Counted from the stretch's first letter, positions 1-6,780 are shown. The stretch: 8,558 nt of DNA from Ruminococcus sp. (GCA_029063695.1 JAIDNR010000303.1:1-8558); one strand, 5' to 3'. Made by a program: numbers and translations. The notes: generated by a model not told the origin, from the letters alone.

Positions 1-93
1 AAATGAACCAGTTAAAAGTATAAATGAAGCAGTTACCGCACATATAAAAAGCACGACGATAACGGCAATGCAGATTTTCACGCTTTTAGTCAA
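1..93 (-). CDS. N-terminal part of an unidentified membrane or secreted protein, running off the window
   Basis: Only the first 31 codons are present, and the rest lies beyond base 1. I chose the TTG at 93-91 because a full Shine-Dalgarno sequence, GGAGGTGA (100-107), ends six bases upstream of it. The in-frame GTG at 81-79 has no ribosome site at a usable distance. The peptide begins MTKSVKICIAVIVVLFICAV and continues hydrophobic to about residue 28, so it is either an uncleaved N-terminal anchor or a signal peptide; there is no clear lipobox in the visible part. The start overlaps the apbE stop by eight bases, which points to translational coupling and a shared job with apbE. Small membrane or FMN-related proteins often sit next to apbE, but the visible part is too short for a family name. 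The presence of a gene is fairly sure; its function is unknown. Confidence 0.6.
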   Translation of the reverse strand, partial: MTKSVKICIAVIVVLFICAVTASFILLTGSF

Positions 94-1108
94 CGGAAAT
101 CACCTCCGCAGGCATACCGCTTACGTTTTTAAAGCTGTCGGAAAGTCCGTCCGTATAGATAATTTTACCGTCATCGGTCACAAGAATCATATCAAATCCG
201 CCGTTTTTCCGCCAGTATTCCTGTGCCTGCTCAGTACCTGCAATAAAAAGAGCCGTTGAAAGTGCATCGCACATTATACCGCTGTCGCCGATTATCGTAA
301 CGGAAACAAGACCGTTGTCGGCAGGACAACCGTTAGATTTGTCGATAATATGCCAGTAATTATTGCCGTCCTCGCCTGTAAAAAACCGTTCATAATTGCC
401 TGATGTTATGACTGCTTTTTCATCTGTTGAGACAATGCACATATTGGCATCTGGCATAAACGGATTTTTTACAGCCACATTCCACTGTGAACCGTCCGGC
501 TTTAGTCCGAGAGACTGAACGTTTCCGCCGAGACTTATTATTGCCGATTCAACACCGCTTTTTCTGAGTTCGGCAATAACCTCATCACCTGTATATCCTT
601 TGGCAACCGCACCCAAATCAATCATATAATTTTTTGGAATCAAAACAGTATTTCCGTCAAGCTGAATATCGGAATAATTGACATTTTCAAGCAGTTGTTC
701 AAGTGTTTCACTATCGGGAATCTTATATTCCTGAGTAGTGAATCCCCATTCTTTAAGAACAGGATATATTGTTATATCAAGAGTACCTGTTTTATCGCCG
801 TACTCAATGGCGGAAGCAATGATTCTCGCTGTATCGTCCGATACTTCCACAGGATTTCCGTCTGAATTATTAATCCGCCATATATCACTTTCTTCAGAAG
901 TAACGGAAAGGAGCGAATCAAGACCGTTTATTCTTTTCTCCGCATTGTCAAGTGCAGTTTCCGTATTTTTTCCGTAAGCGGTCATGCTCATATATGTATT
1001 CATAGCCCACACATCACGTGATTCGGACTGGTTCTTATTTTTGTCACCACAGCCTGTCAGAAAAATCAGCAGACCTGCTCCAAATACCATAATTTTATAT
1101 AACTTCAT
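86..1108 (-). CDS. apbE: FAD:protein FMN transferase, ApbE family lipoprotein
   Basis: The 340-residue product is a flavin transferase that attaches FMN from FAD to Thr in extracytoplasmic FMN-binding domains, and it should act outside the membrane. Residues 1-20 form a lipoprotein signal with lipobox LTGC (Cys20 lipidated). Family blocks are clear: GTLDITIYPVLKEWGF near 108-123, IDLGAVAKGY near 163-172, GGN at 194-196, TSGNYERFF near 235-243, HIIDKSNGCPA near 253-263 and the metal-site segment CDALST near 280-285. The HIID block usually continues P-x-T-G; here it is K-S-N-G, a mild variation. Length is normal for the family. The start is the ATG at 1108, eight bases after AGGAG; the adjacent TTG at 1111 is less well placed. 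It follows the FMN-binding reductase by 54 bases, and that protein is its obvious substrate. Confidence in the family is high. Confidence 0.93.
   Translation of the reverse strand: MKLYKIMVFGAGLLIFLTGCGDKNKNQSESRDVWAMNTYMSMTAYGKNTETALDNAEKRINGLDSLLSVTSEESDIWRINNSDGNPVEVSDDTARIIASAIEYGDKTGTLDITIYPVLKEWGFTTQEYKIPDSETLEQLLENVNYSDIQLDGNTVLIPKNYMIDLGAVAKGYTGDEVIAELRKSGVESAIISLGGNVQSLGLKPDGSQWNVAVKNPFMPDANMCIVSTDEKAVITSGNYERFFTGEDGNNYWHIIDKSNGCPADNGLVSVTIIGDSGIMCDALSTALFIAGTEQAQEYWRKNGGFDMILVTDDGKIIYTDGLSDSFKNVSGMPAEVISVD
100..107 (-). promoter_or_regulatory. Strong Shine-Dalgarno that fixes a TTG start inside the end of apbE
   Basis: The minus strand reads GGAGGTGA, a full match to the 16S anti-Shine-Dalgarno. 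It lies inside the last codons of apbE, six bases before a TTG codon that opens the next reading frame. No such site precedes the later GTG, so this element decides the start of the downstream gene. Confidence 0.6.
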
Positions 1109-1162
1109 CAAAATTGCTCCTTTCTTTAATATTATATCACAAGCGTATTATTTTTTCAATAC

Positions 1163-2560
1163 TTATTTTACTGCATGAGAAAGTGCCTGTCTTGCTGCAT
1201 CCATAAGACCCTGTGAACTGTAAGTCGCACCCGAATAAGCGTCAACGTCGGCACTGAGAGACTGCTGAATCTGCGGAAGTATATAGTACATTGCACCGTC
1301 ATAATATTCAGGGTCATCGCCGTCTGCATAAGCCTGAATATCGGTTATGACATCATTTTCAATTGTAATTGTAACTGTAATGTCGCCAGCATATCCGTAA
1401 GCAGTCCCCGTATATGTTCCGTTATTGTATATGTAAACAGGCTCAGGTTCTTGCGGAGTTTCTTCCTGTAACTGTTCAGGCTCGGATTCTTCATTTTGTT
1501 CAGATTCTGACTGTTCTTCTTCAACAGGAGTTGTCTCTGTATCTTCTGTAGTTTCCTCAGTCATCTCCCCTGTTGATTCTGTACTTCCTGTTTCCGTAGA
1601 TGTATCGGAAGTATCTGTGGTGACTGTTCCATTTGATGTTGATTCAGTACTTTTCACTGATACAGCAGAAGTAATTGTTGTGCCGTCCGATGGTTCATCT
1701 TCCGTTGTGACTGCCGACTCATTGGCAATTGTAGTTAATTCTGCTGCAATAGTCTGAATATCAGGTACTTTTCTTTCAGGAGCTTTTCCGTATGACAATA
1801 TTGCAGATGCAGCAACAATAACAGCCGCCGAAATTCCGCATACAACGCCCGAAACAGCCGATTTATCAGGATTTTTCTTTACTAAAGCTTTTCTTATTCT
1901 CATAGCGGCATAACCTGTAAATACTATACTGTATACAATAATACTGATATATTTATCAGTCATTCCGCGCTGTGCCTGAGGAATATACAGTATCATGATA
2001 TGTACATAAATCAAAGCATAGAAAATATATGCAAGACGCTGTATTTTCTTCCAGATTTTCGGATTCATCTTTTTTCTGATTTTCTTGAATGACATCACAG
2101 CAAGAGGCAACATAATCAGAGTAAGTATAACAACCGCAATGCACGTCATGATAAATTCAACAGTGAATGAACGTCCGAGCTTTATATTATTTGAGAGAGT
2201 TTTAATGTACTGTATGCCATATATAGTAACATGAGAGAGTGTTACAGCAGATGCAAGAATTGAAAGTTCACCACGTATCGGCATAATTTTCTTGATAGGT
2301 GCTGAACCGTTCGGCAATGCACCTGCCCACATTACTATGCACCATAAAGCGGCAGCAAACGAACCCTTTGAAAAGATTCCTATAATATAATTCCGTACAA
2401 ATTCGGGTAATGTACGCATGAGTTCGGTCTGTGATACTGCCACAACCGCAACGGTTATAACAGTTCCTGCAATATAAAACGGCACAGGGTATTTTTTCAA
2501 TGCCTTATCGCCTAAACATACAAGGCATAAAACCGGAATAAGTGATACAATAAACAGCAT
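1163..2560 (-). CDS. Ferric-reductase-like transmembrane protein fused to a C-terminal FMN-binding domain
   Basis: This 465-residue protein has seven or eight predicted membrane helices (about 2-18, 25-43, 57-80, 97-120, 134-158, 177-197, 203-220, 236-256). Helices 4 and 6 carry His110 (SHVTIYG) and His187 (YVHIMIL), and the loop before helix 6 reads KIWKKIQRLAYIFYALIYVH. This pattern is typical of the ferric-reductase/MsrQ-like heme b core. A long Ser/Thr then Glu-rich linker (about 270-375) follows, then an FMN-binding domain (376-465). The domain ends in DAYSGATYSS (440-449), which matches the flavinylation motif, with Thr446 the expected FMN attachment site. The likely route is electrons from membrane heme to bound FMN outside the cell, and on to an unknown acceptor. 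I see no cytoplasmic NAD(P)H or FAD domain, so the electron donor must be another protein or quinol. The start ATG has AAAGGA 11 bases upstream. apbE follows directly. Confidence 0.85.
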   Translation of the reverse strand: MLFIVSLIPVLCLVCLGDKALKKYPVPFYIAGTVITVAVVAVSQTELMRTLPEFVRNYIIGIFSKGSFAAALWCIVMWAGALPNGSAPIKKIMPIRGELSILASAVTLSHVTIYGIQYIKTLSNNIKLGRSFTVEFIMTCIAVVILTLIMLPLAVMSFKKIRKKMNPKIWKKIQRLAYIFYALIYVHIMILYIPQAQRGMTDKYISIIVYSIVFTGYAAMRIRKALVKKNPDKSAVSGVVCGISAAVIVAASAILSYGKAPERKVPDIQTIAAELTTIANESAVTTEDEPSDGTTITSAVSVKSTESTSNGTVTTDTSDTSTETGSTESTGEMTEETTEDTETTPVEEEQSESEQNEESEPEQLQEETPQEPEPVYIYNNGTYTGTAYGYAGDITVTITIENDVITDIQAYADGDDPEYYDGAMYYILPQIQQSLSADVDAYSGATYSSQGLMDAARQALSHAVK

Positions 2561-2587
2561 ATTTTATAATTTCCTTTCCACAGAATC

Positions 2588-2618
2588 AGACCTCCGCATA
2601 TATAATACACAGAGGTCT
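2588..2618 (-). promoter_or_regulatory. Stem-loop between the surface-protein gene and the reductase gene
   Basis: The arms AGACCTC (2588-2594) and GAGGTCT (2612-2618) pair perfectly. With wobble pairs the stem can extend to about 14 base pairs around a tiny loop. On the minus strand no T-run follows, so it does not look like a complete Rho-independent terminator. Its place between the highly expressed type of gene (surface protein) and two catalytic genes suggests an mRNA stabiliser, processing site or partial attenuator that sets different protein levels within one operon. That role is inference. Confidence 0.5.
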
Positions 2619-2643
2619 TATAAAATAAATTTAATCTGAAAGC

Positions 2644-4143
2644 TTAGTCATTCTTTTTTCTGAAAACAAAAGCTGATACTCCTGCAAGAGCAAGAGCAGT
2701 CAACGGAACTGCCATACCTGCAACGCCTGTTTTAGGACTGTCAGTAGGTGCTGCTGTTGACTTGGGTGCAGTTGTTGTAGACGGTTTTGCAGTAGTTGTT
2801 ACAGATGACTTTGTTGTAGTTGCAGACGGTGTGGGAGTTCCTGTAGTTGCAGGCGGTTCTTCTGCCTTAATCTCAATATCAAGCGGATTATTATAGCCTG
2901 TTGCCGAAACAGCTATTGTATAATTTCCGCTTCCGTCAAATATATTCTCATTACCCTTTGCTACTGCAAAATCAATTGTGCCGTCCTCGCCGATAATCTT
3001 TACAGAACCTTTTCCGGTTGCACTGTATTTATTTCCGTTTACTTCAACAGCAGAAATATTTTTAATAAAGTTTGCAAAATCAGCATCACTTGCTCCTTCT
3101 GCCTTAACAATTTTGCCGTCTGAATATGAAACAGGCATACTATCTGTTGAAAGTACAAAATCTGCTGTAATCTCAGCATACTTGCCTGCTGAATCGCTGA
3201 TTGTAAGTGTGTAGCTTGCAGGAAGTACATCTGTATAGCTGATTTCTGTATCGGAAACAGTGAAACCGTCAGAATTTACTGAATATGACTTAGCAAAATC
3301 ATCAGGAAAACCTGTAACAGTCATTGAAGTGGAGCCTGTACCTGATGTGGCATTCTCAATTGCAGCTTCACCTGCAAATTTAATTGGAACATATGTTTCG
3401 GTTGAAATAGTTGTATAACCGTCAAGTGTGATAAATACAACCTCGCTGATTGTTGCACCCATAAGAGTTTCAAAGTGTTCATAGCTGAGTGTATTTCCAT
3501 GCGGTTCGGTTATTTTGATTCCCGATGACCATGCAAGCTCGCCTCTCCAGATATTTTCTTCATGACGCATTGCATAAGTATTTCCGTCGGTCGTCTTGAT
3601 TAATGCACCGTAAATAGCACCCATTTCAGGAGCATTTTCAACATCAATAAGATAGTCACCCCACGGTGTACTTGTGCTGAGTTTGATTGATGAACCCTCT
3701 GCTGTTGCAGGATTGCTGTCATGAACTGCTGAAAACGAAGCTGCTCCGTCAGTTACAGTAACTGTCTTGTATGCATCAGGTTCAGAATCAAGTGCTGTGA
3801 ATCCATAATTATTTTCACCGAGAGAATCAAGTTCAGACTGAGTAATTGCAACAGGGTATGTAACACCGAGAATAGTTCCTGTGCCGTCCTCATTTGCCTG
3901 ATTGTATGTACCTTCAAAGAGTCCACCCTCATTATTTTTAGACCATTTTGAAGTTGTCGCAGATGAAAATGCGTCTACCTGATAAGTATTGGCACTTTCA
4001 CCAAATTCAGCGGAATAAAAATCAGCATACGGAATATTCATAGTTCCATAAATTACTTCACCCTCAGCCGATGCCGCAAATGGTATTGATGAAACAGCCA
4101 TAGCCATAGCTGAAGCAATACTGATAATAAGTTTCTTTTTCAT
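2644..4143 (-). CDS. Secreted, sortase-anchored surface protein resembling Treponema Tp47
   Basis: The 499-residue product has a signal peptide (1-26, cleavage after AASA), an ordered extracellular part (about 30-428), a Pro/Thr/Ser-rich wall-spanning stalk (429-468), a sorting signal SPKTG (469-473), a hydrophobic helix (475-494) and RKK. From memory its layout follows Treponema Tp47: an N-terminal YGTMNIPYADFY block, a VDAFSSATT segment (56-64), a central GDYLIDVEN...IYGALI region (162-182), and C-terminal beta repeats ending NYTIAVSATGY (408-417). The last repeat also recalls small hemoglobin-interacting surface domains (Shr-like). Tp47 relatives have no settled general function. The DAFSSATT segment closely resembles the flavinylation motif DAYSGATY of the next gene. 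The ATG lies eight bases after AAGGAG, and a promoter with a palindromic operator sits upstream. Surface anchoring is sure; the Tp47 relationship is moderately sure; function is open. Confidence 0.75.
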   Translation of the reverse strand: MKKKLIISIASAMAMAVSSIPFAASAEGEVIYGTMNIPYADFYSAEFGESANTYQVDAFSSATTSKWSKNNEGGLFEGTYNQANEDGTGTILGVTYPVAITQSELDSLGENNYGFTALDSEPDAYKTVTVTDGAASFSAVHDSNPATAEGSSIKLSTSTPWGDYLIDVENAPEMGAIYGALIKTTDGNTYAMRHEENIWRGELAWSSGIKITEPHGNTLSYEHFETLMGATISEVVFITLDGYTTISTETYVPIKFAGEAAIENATSGTGSTSMTVTGFPDDFAKSYSVNSDGFTVSDTEISYTDVLPASYTLTISDSAGKYAEITADFVLSTDSMPVSYSDGKIVKAEGASDADFANFIKNISAVEVNGNKYSATGKGSVKIIGEDGTIDFAVAKGNENIFDGSGNYTIAVSATGYNNPLDIEIKAEEPPATTGTPTPSATTTKSSVTTTAKPSTTTAPKSTAAPTDSPKTGVAGMAVPLTALALAGVSAFVFRKKND

Positions 4144-4202
4144 TATAATTACTCCTTTTTGAAATAATATTTCTGACTTTTTGATTAGAGTAAACTAACC
4201 AT

Positions 4203-4216
4203 TGATAATATTATCA
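4203..4216. promoter_or_regulatory. Perfect 14-base palindrome, compact Fur-box-like operator over the -10
   Basis: TGATAATATTATCA is its own reverse complement. The Bacillus-type Fur box is two TGATAAT half-sites with one base between them; here the same half-sites meet with no central base. The element covers the predicted -10 of the surface-protein promoter, the expected place for a repressor site. Iron control is inferred from this resemblance and from the ferric-reductase-like gene downstream. A/T-rich palindromes of this length also occur by chance, so this remains a candidate. Confidence 0.45.
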
Positions 4217-4236
4217 CAATATTATTGTTACGTCAA
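4208..4236 (-). promoter_or_regulatory. Predicted sigma-A promoter of the surface protein / reductase / apbE operon
   Basis: On the minus strand TTGACG (4236-4231) matches five of six bases of the -35 consensus. After exactly 17 bases comes TAATAT (4213-4208), four of six for the -10. An alternative -10, GATAAT at 4215-4210, fits better but with 15-base spacing. Transcription would start near 4200, giving a leader of about 55-60 bases. The AAGGAG ribosome site lies at 4152-4157. Confidence 0.5.
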
Positions 4237-4270
4237 GCTAACACAGGCTTTTTTGTTAGTATATACAAAT

Positions 4271-4314
4271 AGTTAGCGATACATAACTTTATAATTTGTT
4301 ATATATCACTAACT
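4271..4314. repeat. 44-base imperfect palindrome, possible operator
   Basis: The left arm AGTTAGCGATACATAAC (4271-4287) pairs with the right arm GTTATATATCACTAACT (4298-4314) at 15 of 17 positions around a 10-base A/T spacer. It lies upstream of the predicted promoter, between it and the gpmI terminator, so it should not be in the mature leader of the surface-protein gene. That favours a protein-binding dyad over an RNA structure. Its outer ends are two of the GTTAG/CTAAC half-sites. Confidence 0.45.
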
Positions 4315-4339
4315 AGCAGTTAACTATAACTAACACAGC

Positions 4340-4386
4340 ATAATAAATAAAAATGCCCCGAAAATCTTTTGAATTTCAGAGCATTT
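4340..4386 (-). terminator. Rho-independent terminator of the glycolytic operon, after gpmI
   Basis: Read on the minus strand, AAATGCTCTGAAA (4386-4374) pairs with TTTCGGGGCATTT (4363-4351), 13 base pairs including two G-T wobbles, around a 10-base loop. It is followed at once by TTATTTATTA. It begins 26 bases after the gpmI stop and separates the glycolytic genes from the surface-protein operon. Confidence 0.85.
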
Positions 4387-4412
4387 GAATATTTTATCGT
4401 GATTAAGCACAA

Positions 4413-5930
4413 TTACTTTTTGATAAGTGATTTTCCTGTCATTTCCTTTGGCTGAGGAACACCCATAATATCAAGCATTGTCGGAGCAAGGTCCGCAAGC
4501 ACACCGCCGTCCGTAAGTTCTCCATCAATTCCGACAGCAATAAGCGGAACAGGATTTGTTGTATGTGCAGTAAACGGACTTCCGTCAGGTTCATACATCT
4601 TGTCGGCATTACCGTGGTCTGCTGTAATCAGTGCAGCACCGCCCTTTGCAAGTATAGCATCAACCATTCTGCCGACACATTCGTCAACAGCCTCAACAGC
4701 CTTTACAGCGGCATCGAAAATTCCAGTATGACCAACCATATCACAGTTAGCATAATTGAGAATAATAACATCGTACTTATCAGCATTTATAGCCTCAACA
4801 ACAGCATCACATACTTCATAAGCACTCATTTCGGGCTTCAGGTCAAAAGTAGGAACATCAGGCGACTTGATAAGTATTCTGTCCTCTCCCTCAAACTGCT
4901 TTTCCTCACCGCCATTGAAGAAGAAAGTAACATGAGCATACTTCTGAGTTTCAGCAATACGGAGCTGAGTTTTGCCGATTTTTGCAAGGTACTCACCCAT
5001 TGTCATTGTAAGCTGTTCAGGTGGATAAGCAACAGATACATTCGGCATTGTTGCATCATACTGAGCCATGCAGACAAAGTGAACGGGGAAAAATCCGTTC
5101 TTACGTGTGAATCCTGTGAAATCTGGGTCAACGAATGAACGAGTAATCTGTCTTGCACGGTCGGGACGGAAATTGAAGAAGATTACACTGTCGTCAGCCT
5201 TAATCTGTGCACCGCCTGCAATAACAGTCGGGAGCATAAATTCGTCTGTTTTTTCATTTGCATAAGAATTCTTGATAGCCTGAACAGGTTCAGTCTCCTG
5301 AACTCCCTCGCCGTAAACGAGTGCGGAATAAGCCTTTTCCACTCTGTCCCATGCATTGTCTCTGTCCATAGCATAGAATCTGCCTGAGATAGTAGCAACC
5401 TTGCCTACACCGATTTTATCGAGTTCAGCAACAGTCTGCTCCATGTATTCAGCAGCAGATGACGGCGGAACGTCACGACCGTCAAGGAATGCGTGAATAT
5501 ATACCTTGTCAAGACCGTTTTTCTTTGCCATTTCAACAAGTCCGAAAAGATGTTCCATATGACTGTGAACACCGCCGGGAGAAAGAAGTCCCATAAGGTG
5601 AAGTGCGGAATTTTTAGCCTTACAGTTGTCTATAGCATTCTGTAAAACCTTGTTATTGAAGAAAGTACCATCTTTTATATCCTTGGAAATCTTAACAAGC
5701 ATCTGATATACGATACGTCCTGCACCGATATTTGTATGACCAACTTCTGAGTTGCCCATCTGTCCGTCAGGAAGTCCGACATCAAGACCACTTGCTCCGA
5801 TAAGGGTGTGAGGTCCTTTCATGTATTTATCAAGGTTCGGCTTTTTTGCGGCAGTGATAGCATTGCCGTAATTATCAGGATTATAGCCGAAACCGTCCAT
5901 AATTATAAGTGCTACAGGTTTCTTTGACAT
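4413..5930 (-). CDS. gpmI: 2,3-bisphosphoglycerate-independent phosphoglycerate mutase
   Basis: This 505-residue cytoplasmic enzyme interconverts 3- and 2-phosphoglycerate in glycolysis using two Mn(II) ions and a phosphoserine intermediate. It belongs to the alkaline-phosphatase superfamily. The metal and catalytic residues are all visible: Asp12 (IIMDGFG), the catalytic Ser61 in GNSEVGH, His122 in VHSH, GRDVPP (151-156), Asp397 and His401 in DMVGH, Asp438-His439 in TADHG, and His456 in TAHTTNPVP. Length is normal (about 510). The start is the ATG at 5930, whose product begins MSKKPVALIIMDGFG as in the family. The reading frame stays open upstream to 6038, but that extension would overlap the preceding gene and has no family counterpart. 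An AAAGGG site lies 11 bases upstream. It is the last gene of the glycolytic operon, 34 bases after the preceding membrane-protein gene. Confidence 0.97.
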   Translation of the reverse strand: MSKKPVALIIMDGFGYNPDNYGNAITAAKKPNLDKYMKGPHTLIGASGLDVGLPDGQMGNSEVGHTNIGAGRIVYQMLVKISKDIKDGTFFNNKVLQNAIDNCKAKNSALHLMGLLSPGGVHSHMEHLFGLVEMAKKNGLDKVYIHAFLDGRDVPPSSAAEYMEQTVAELDKIGVGKVATISGRFYAMDRDNAWDRVEKAYSALVYGEGVQETEPVQAIKNSYANEKTDEFMLPTVIAGGAQIKADDSVIFFNFRPDRARQITRSFVDPDFTGFTRKNGFFPVHFVCMAQYDATMPNVSVAYPPEQLTMTMGEYLAKIGKTQLRIAETQKYAHVTFFFNGGEEKQFEGEDRILIKSPDVPTFDLKPEMSAYEVCDAVVEAINADKYDVIILNYANCDMVGHTGIFDAAVKAVEAVDECVGRMVDAILAKGGAALITADHGNADKMYEPDGSPFTAHTTNPVPLIAVGIDGELTDGGVLADLAPTMLDIMGVPQPKEMTGKSLIKK

Positions 5931-5964
5931 TTTTATCAGAACCCTTTCGTTAAATTTTTTATTA

Positions 5965-6771
5965 CTACGTCCAGTACACAACAAGTCCTGAACTGTAGTC
6001 GAAAATACAGCCTTTATTGTAATAAGACGGTATTTCATAGATTACCGCATCGAAAAAATCGTCAATATGTTTATCGTCAAGCCTACTGTAAACGTGTCCG
6101 GGGAACTGCTTAGGATATTTGGGCATATATTCCATATAATTGTAGCCGTATTCCTGCTTGTATTCCTCAATATCAGTAACATCATCAATCTCCACAAGTT
6201 CTGCATCTTTCAGTGATTTGTAATATTTCTCCAGCATTCGCATATTTGCCGTATCTGTGTGGAAAATAAGATAAGCTGACGGGTGATAGTCCTGTGCAAC
6301 AAAACTTCCCTGAGTAATAAATTTATAGTCCTCACAGACTTCAGGCAGACTTTCCGGAAGATATTCGTCCATATAGCCGTTGTAAACTCCATGACAATAA
6401 ATAAATTTCTTTACCTGATACATTGACTTGCAATATTTAAAATTAATCAGGCTTAATGGAATTGCAAGAGTAATTACAGCCGTCAGAATTGCAGTAAATC
6501 TCAGTGCAATGACTGTTTTTCTGAATGTTCCGTTTTTCAGCCATATATGGTAAAAAAGCACAAGAAAAACATTCAGCACAAAGTCCGTTATAATCATTGG
6601 AAAAGTAAGATTGCTTGCAGAAATAAATAAAACGCAACCGCCCATAAAGATGGAAATAATAACAAGCGCATTAAAAACACTCCACGGGAATTTTTTCTGT
6701 GGTAAATTTTCGGGAAACTCAGGAGAGACCGCAACAGTCTCCGCTGAATTTTCCTGATTTTTATTTTTCAC
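5965..6771 (-). CDS. Unidentified membrane protein with three helices and an extracytoplasmic C-terminal domain
   Basis: I do not recognise this 268-residue protein. It has a polar N-terminus (1-28), three membrane helices (about 33-52, 58-77, 86-109) and a C-terminal domain of about 155 residues rich in Tyr, Asp and Glu, with four cysteines spread along residues 114-255. Positive charge at 26-27 puts the N-terminus inside, so the C-terminal domain should be outside. The start is a GTG at 6771-6769 directly after an in-frame TAA, nine bases past the tpiA stop, with no clear Shine-Dalgarno. Translation probably depends on coupling to tpiA. The first in-frame ATG (residue 43) would cut the first helix, so GTG is preferred. 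Its place between two glycolytic genes shows co-expression, but nothing in the sequence suggests an enzyme of the pathway. Confidence 0.8.
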   Translation of the reverse strand: MKNKNQENSAETVAVSPEFPENLPQKKFPWSVFNALVIISIFMGGCVLFISASNLTFPMIITDFVLNVFLVLFYHIWLKNGTFRKTVIALRFTAILTAVITLAIPLSLINFKYCKSMYQVKKFIYCHGVYNGYMDEYLPESLPEVCEDYKFITQGSFVAQDYHPSAYLIFHTDTANMRMLEKYYKSLKDAELVEIDDVTDIEEYKQEYGYNYMEYMPKYPKQFPGHVYSRLDDKHIDDFFDAVIYEIPSYYNKGCIFDYSSGLVVYWT

Positions 6772-6780
6772 TTACTGAAA

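Larger units (their letters stand above)
4192..4338. repeat. Cluster of six CTAAC/GTTAG half-sites upstream of the surface-protein gene
   Basis: CTAAC occurs at 4195-4199, 4238-4242, 4309-4313 and 4330-4334; its reverse complement GTTAG occurs at 4255-4259 and 4272-4276. Two copies belong to an exact nine-base direct repeat, CTAACACAG, at 4238-4246 and 4330-4338. The copy at 4238 ends one base before the -35 hexamer, and several pairs face each other. In DNA of this A+T content I would roughly expect fewer than one copy in this length, so the cluster looks like binding sites for a regulator. The regulator is unknown; TTAG/CTAA half-sites are loosely reminiscent of DtxR/IdeR-type metal regulators. 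Confidence 0.45.

Noticed and set aside
1109..1111. TTG start for apbE one codon upstream
   Set aside because: The adjacent ATG has better spacing from AGGAG and changes the product by only one residue.
1440..1740. Tandem repeat or CRISPR-like pattern from recurring TTCTG/CTGTA words
   Set aside because: There is no regular unit or spacer length; this is the low-complexity Ser/Thr/Glu linker codons.
2745..2860. Repeated GTTGTAG/GTTG words suggesting a DNA repeat
   Set aside because: They are Thr/Pro/Ala codons of the cell-wall stalk in the surface protein.
4144..4340. FMN riboswitch or other large structured leader before the surface-protein gene
   Set aside because: The predicted leader is only about 55-60 bases and lacks the conserved RFN-type blocks; the large dyad lies upstream of the promoter.
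4563..5138. 191-codon open frame on the plus strand
   Set aside because: It lies fully antisense to gpmI, whose motifs are intact, and it lacks a ribosome site and any recognisable protein features.
5931..6038. N-terminal extension of gpmI by 36 residues
   Set aside because: It would overlap the end of the preceding gene by 74 bases, has no family counterpart, and the ATG at 5930 gives the standard N-terminus.
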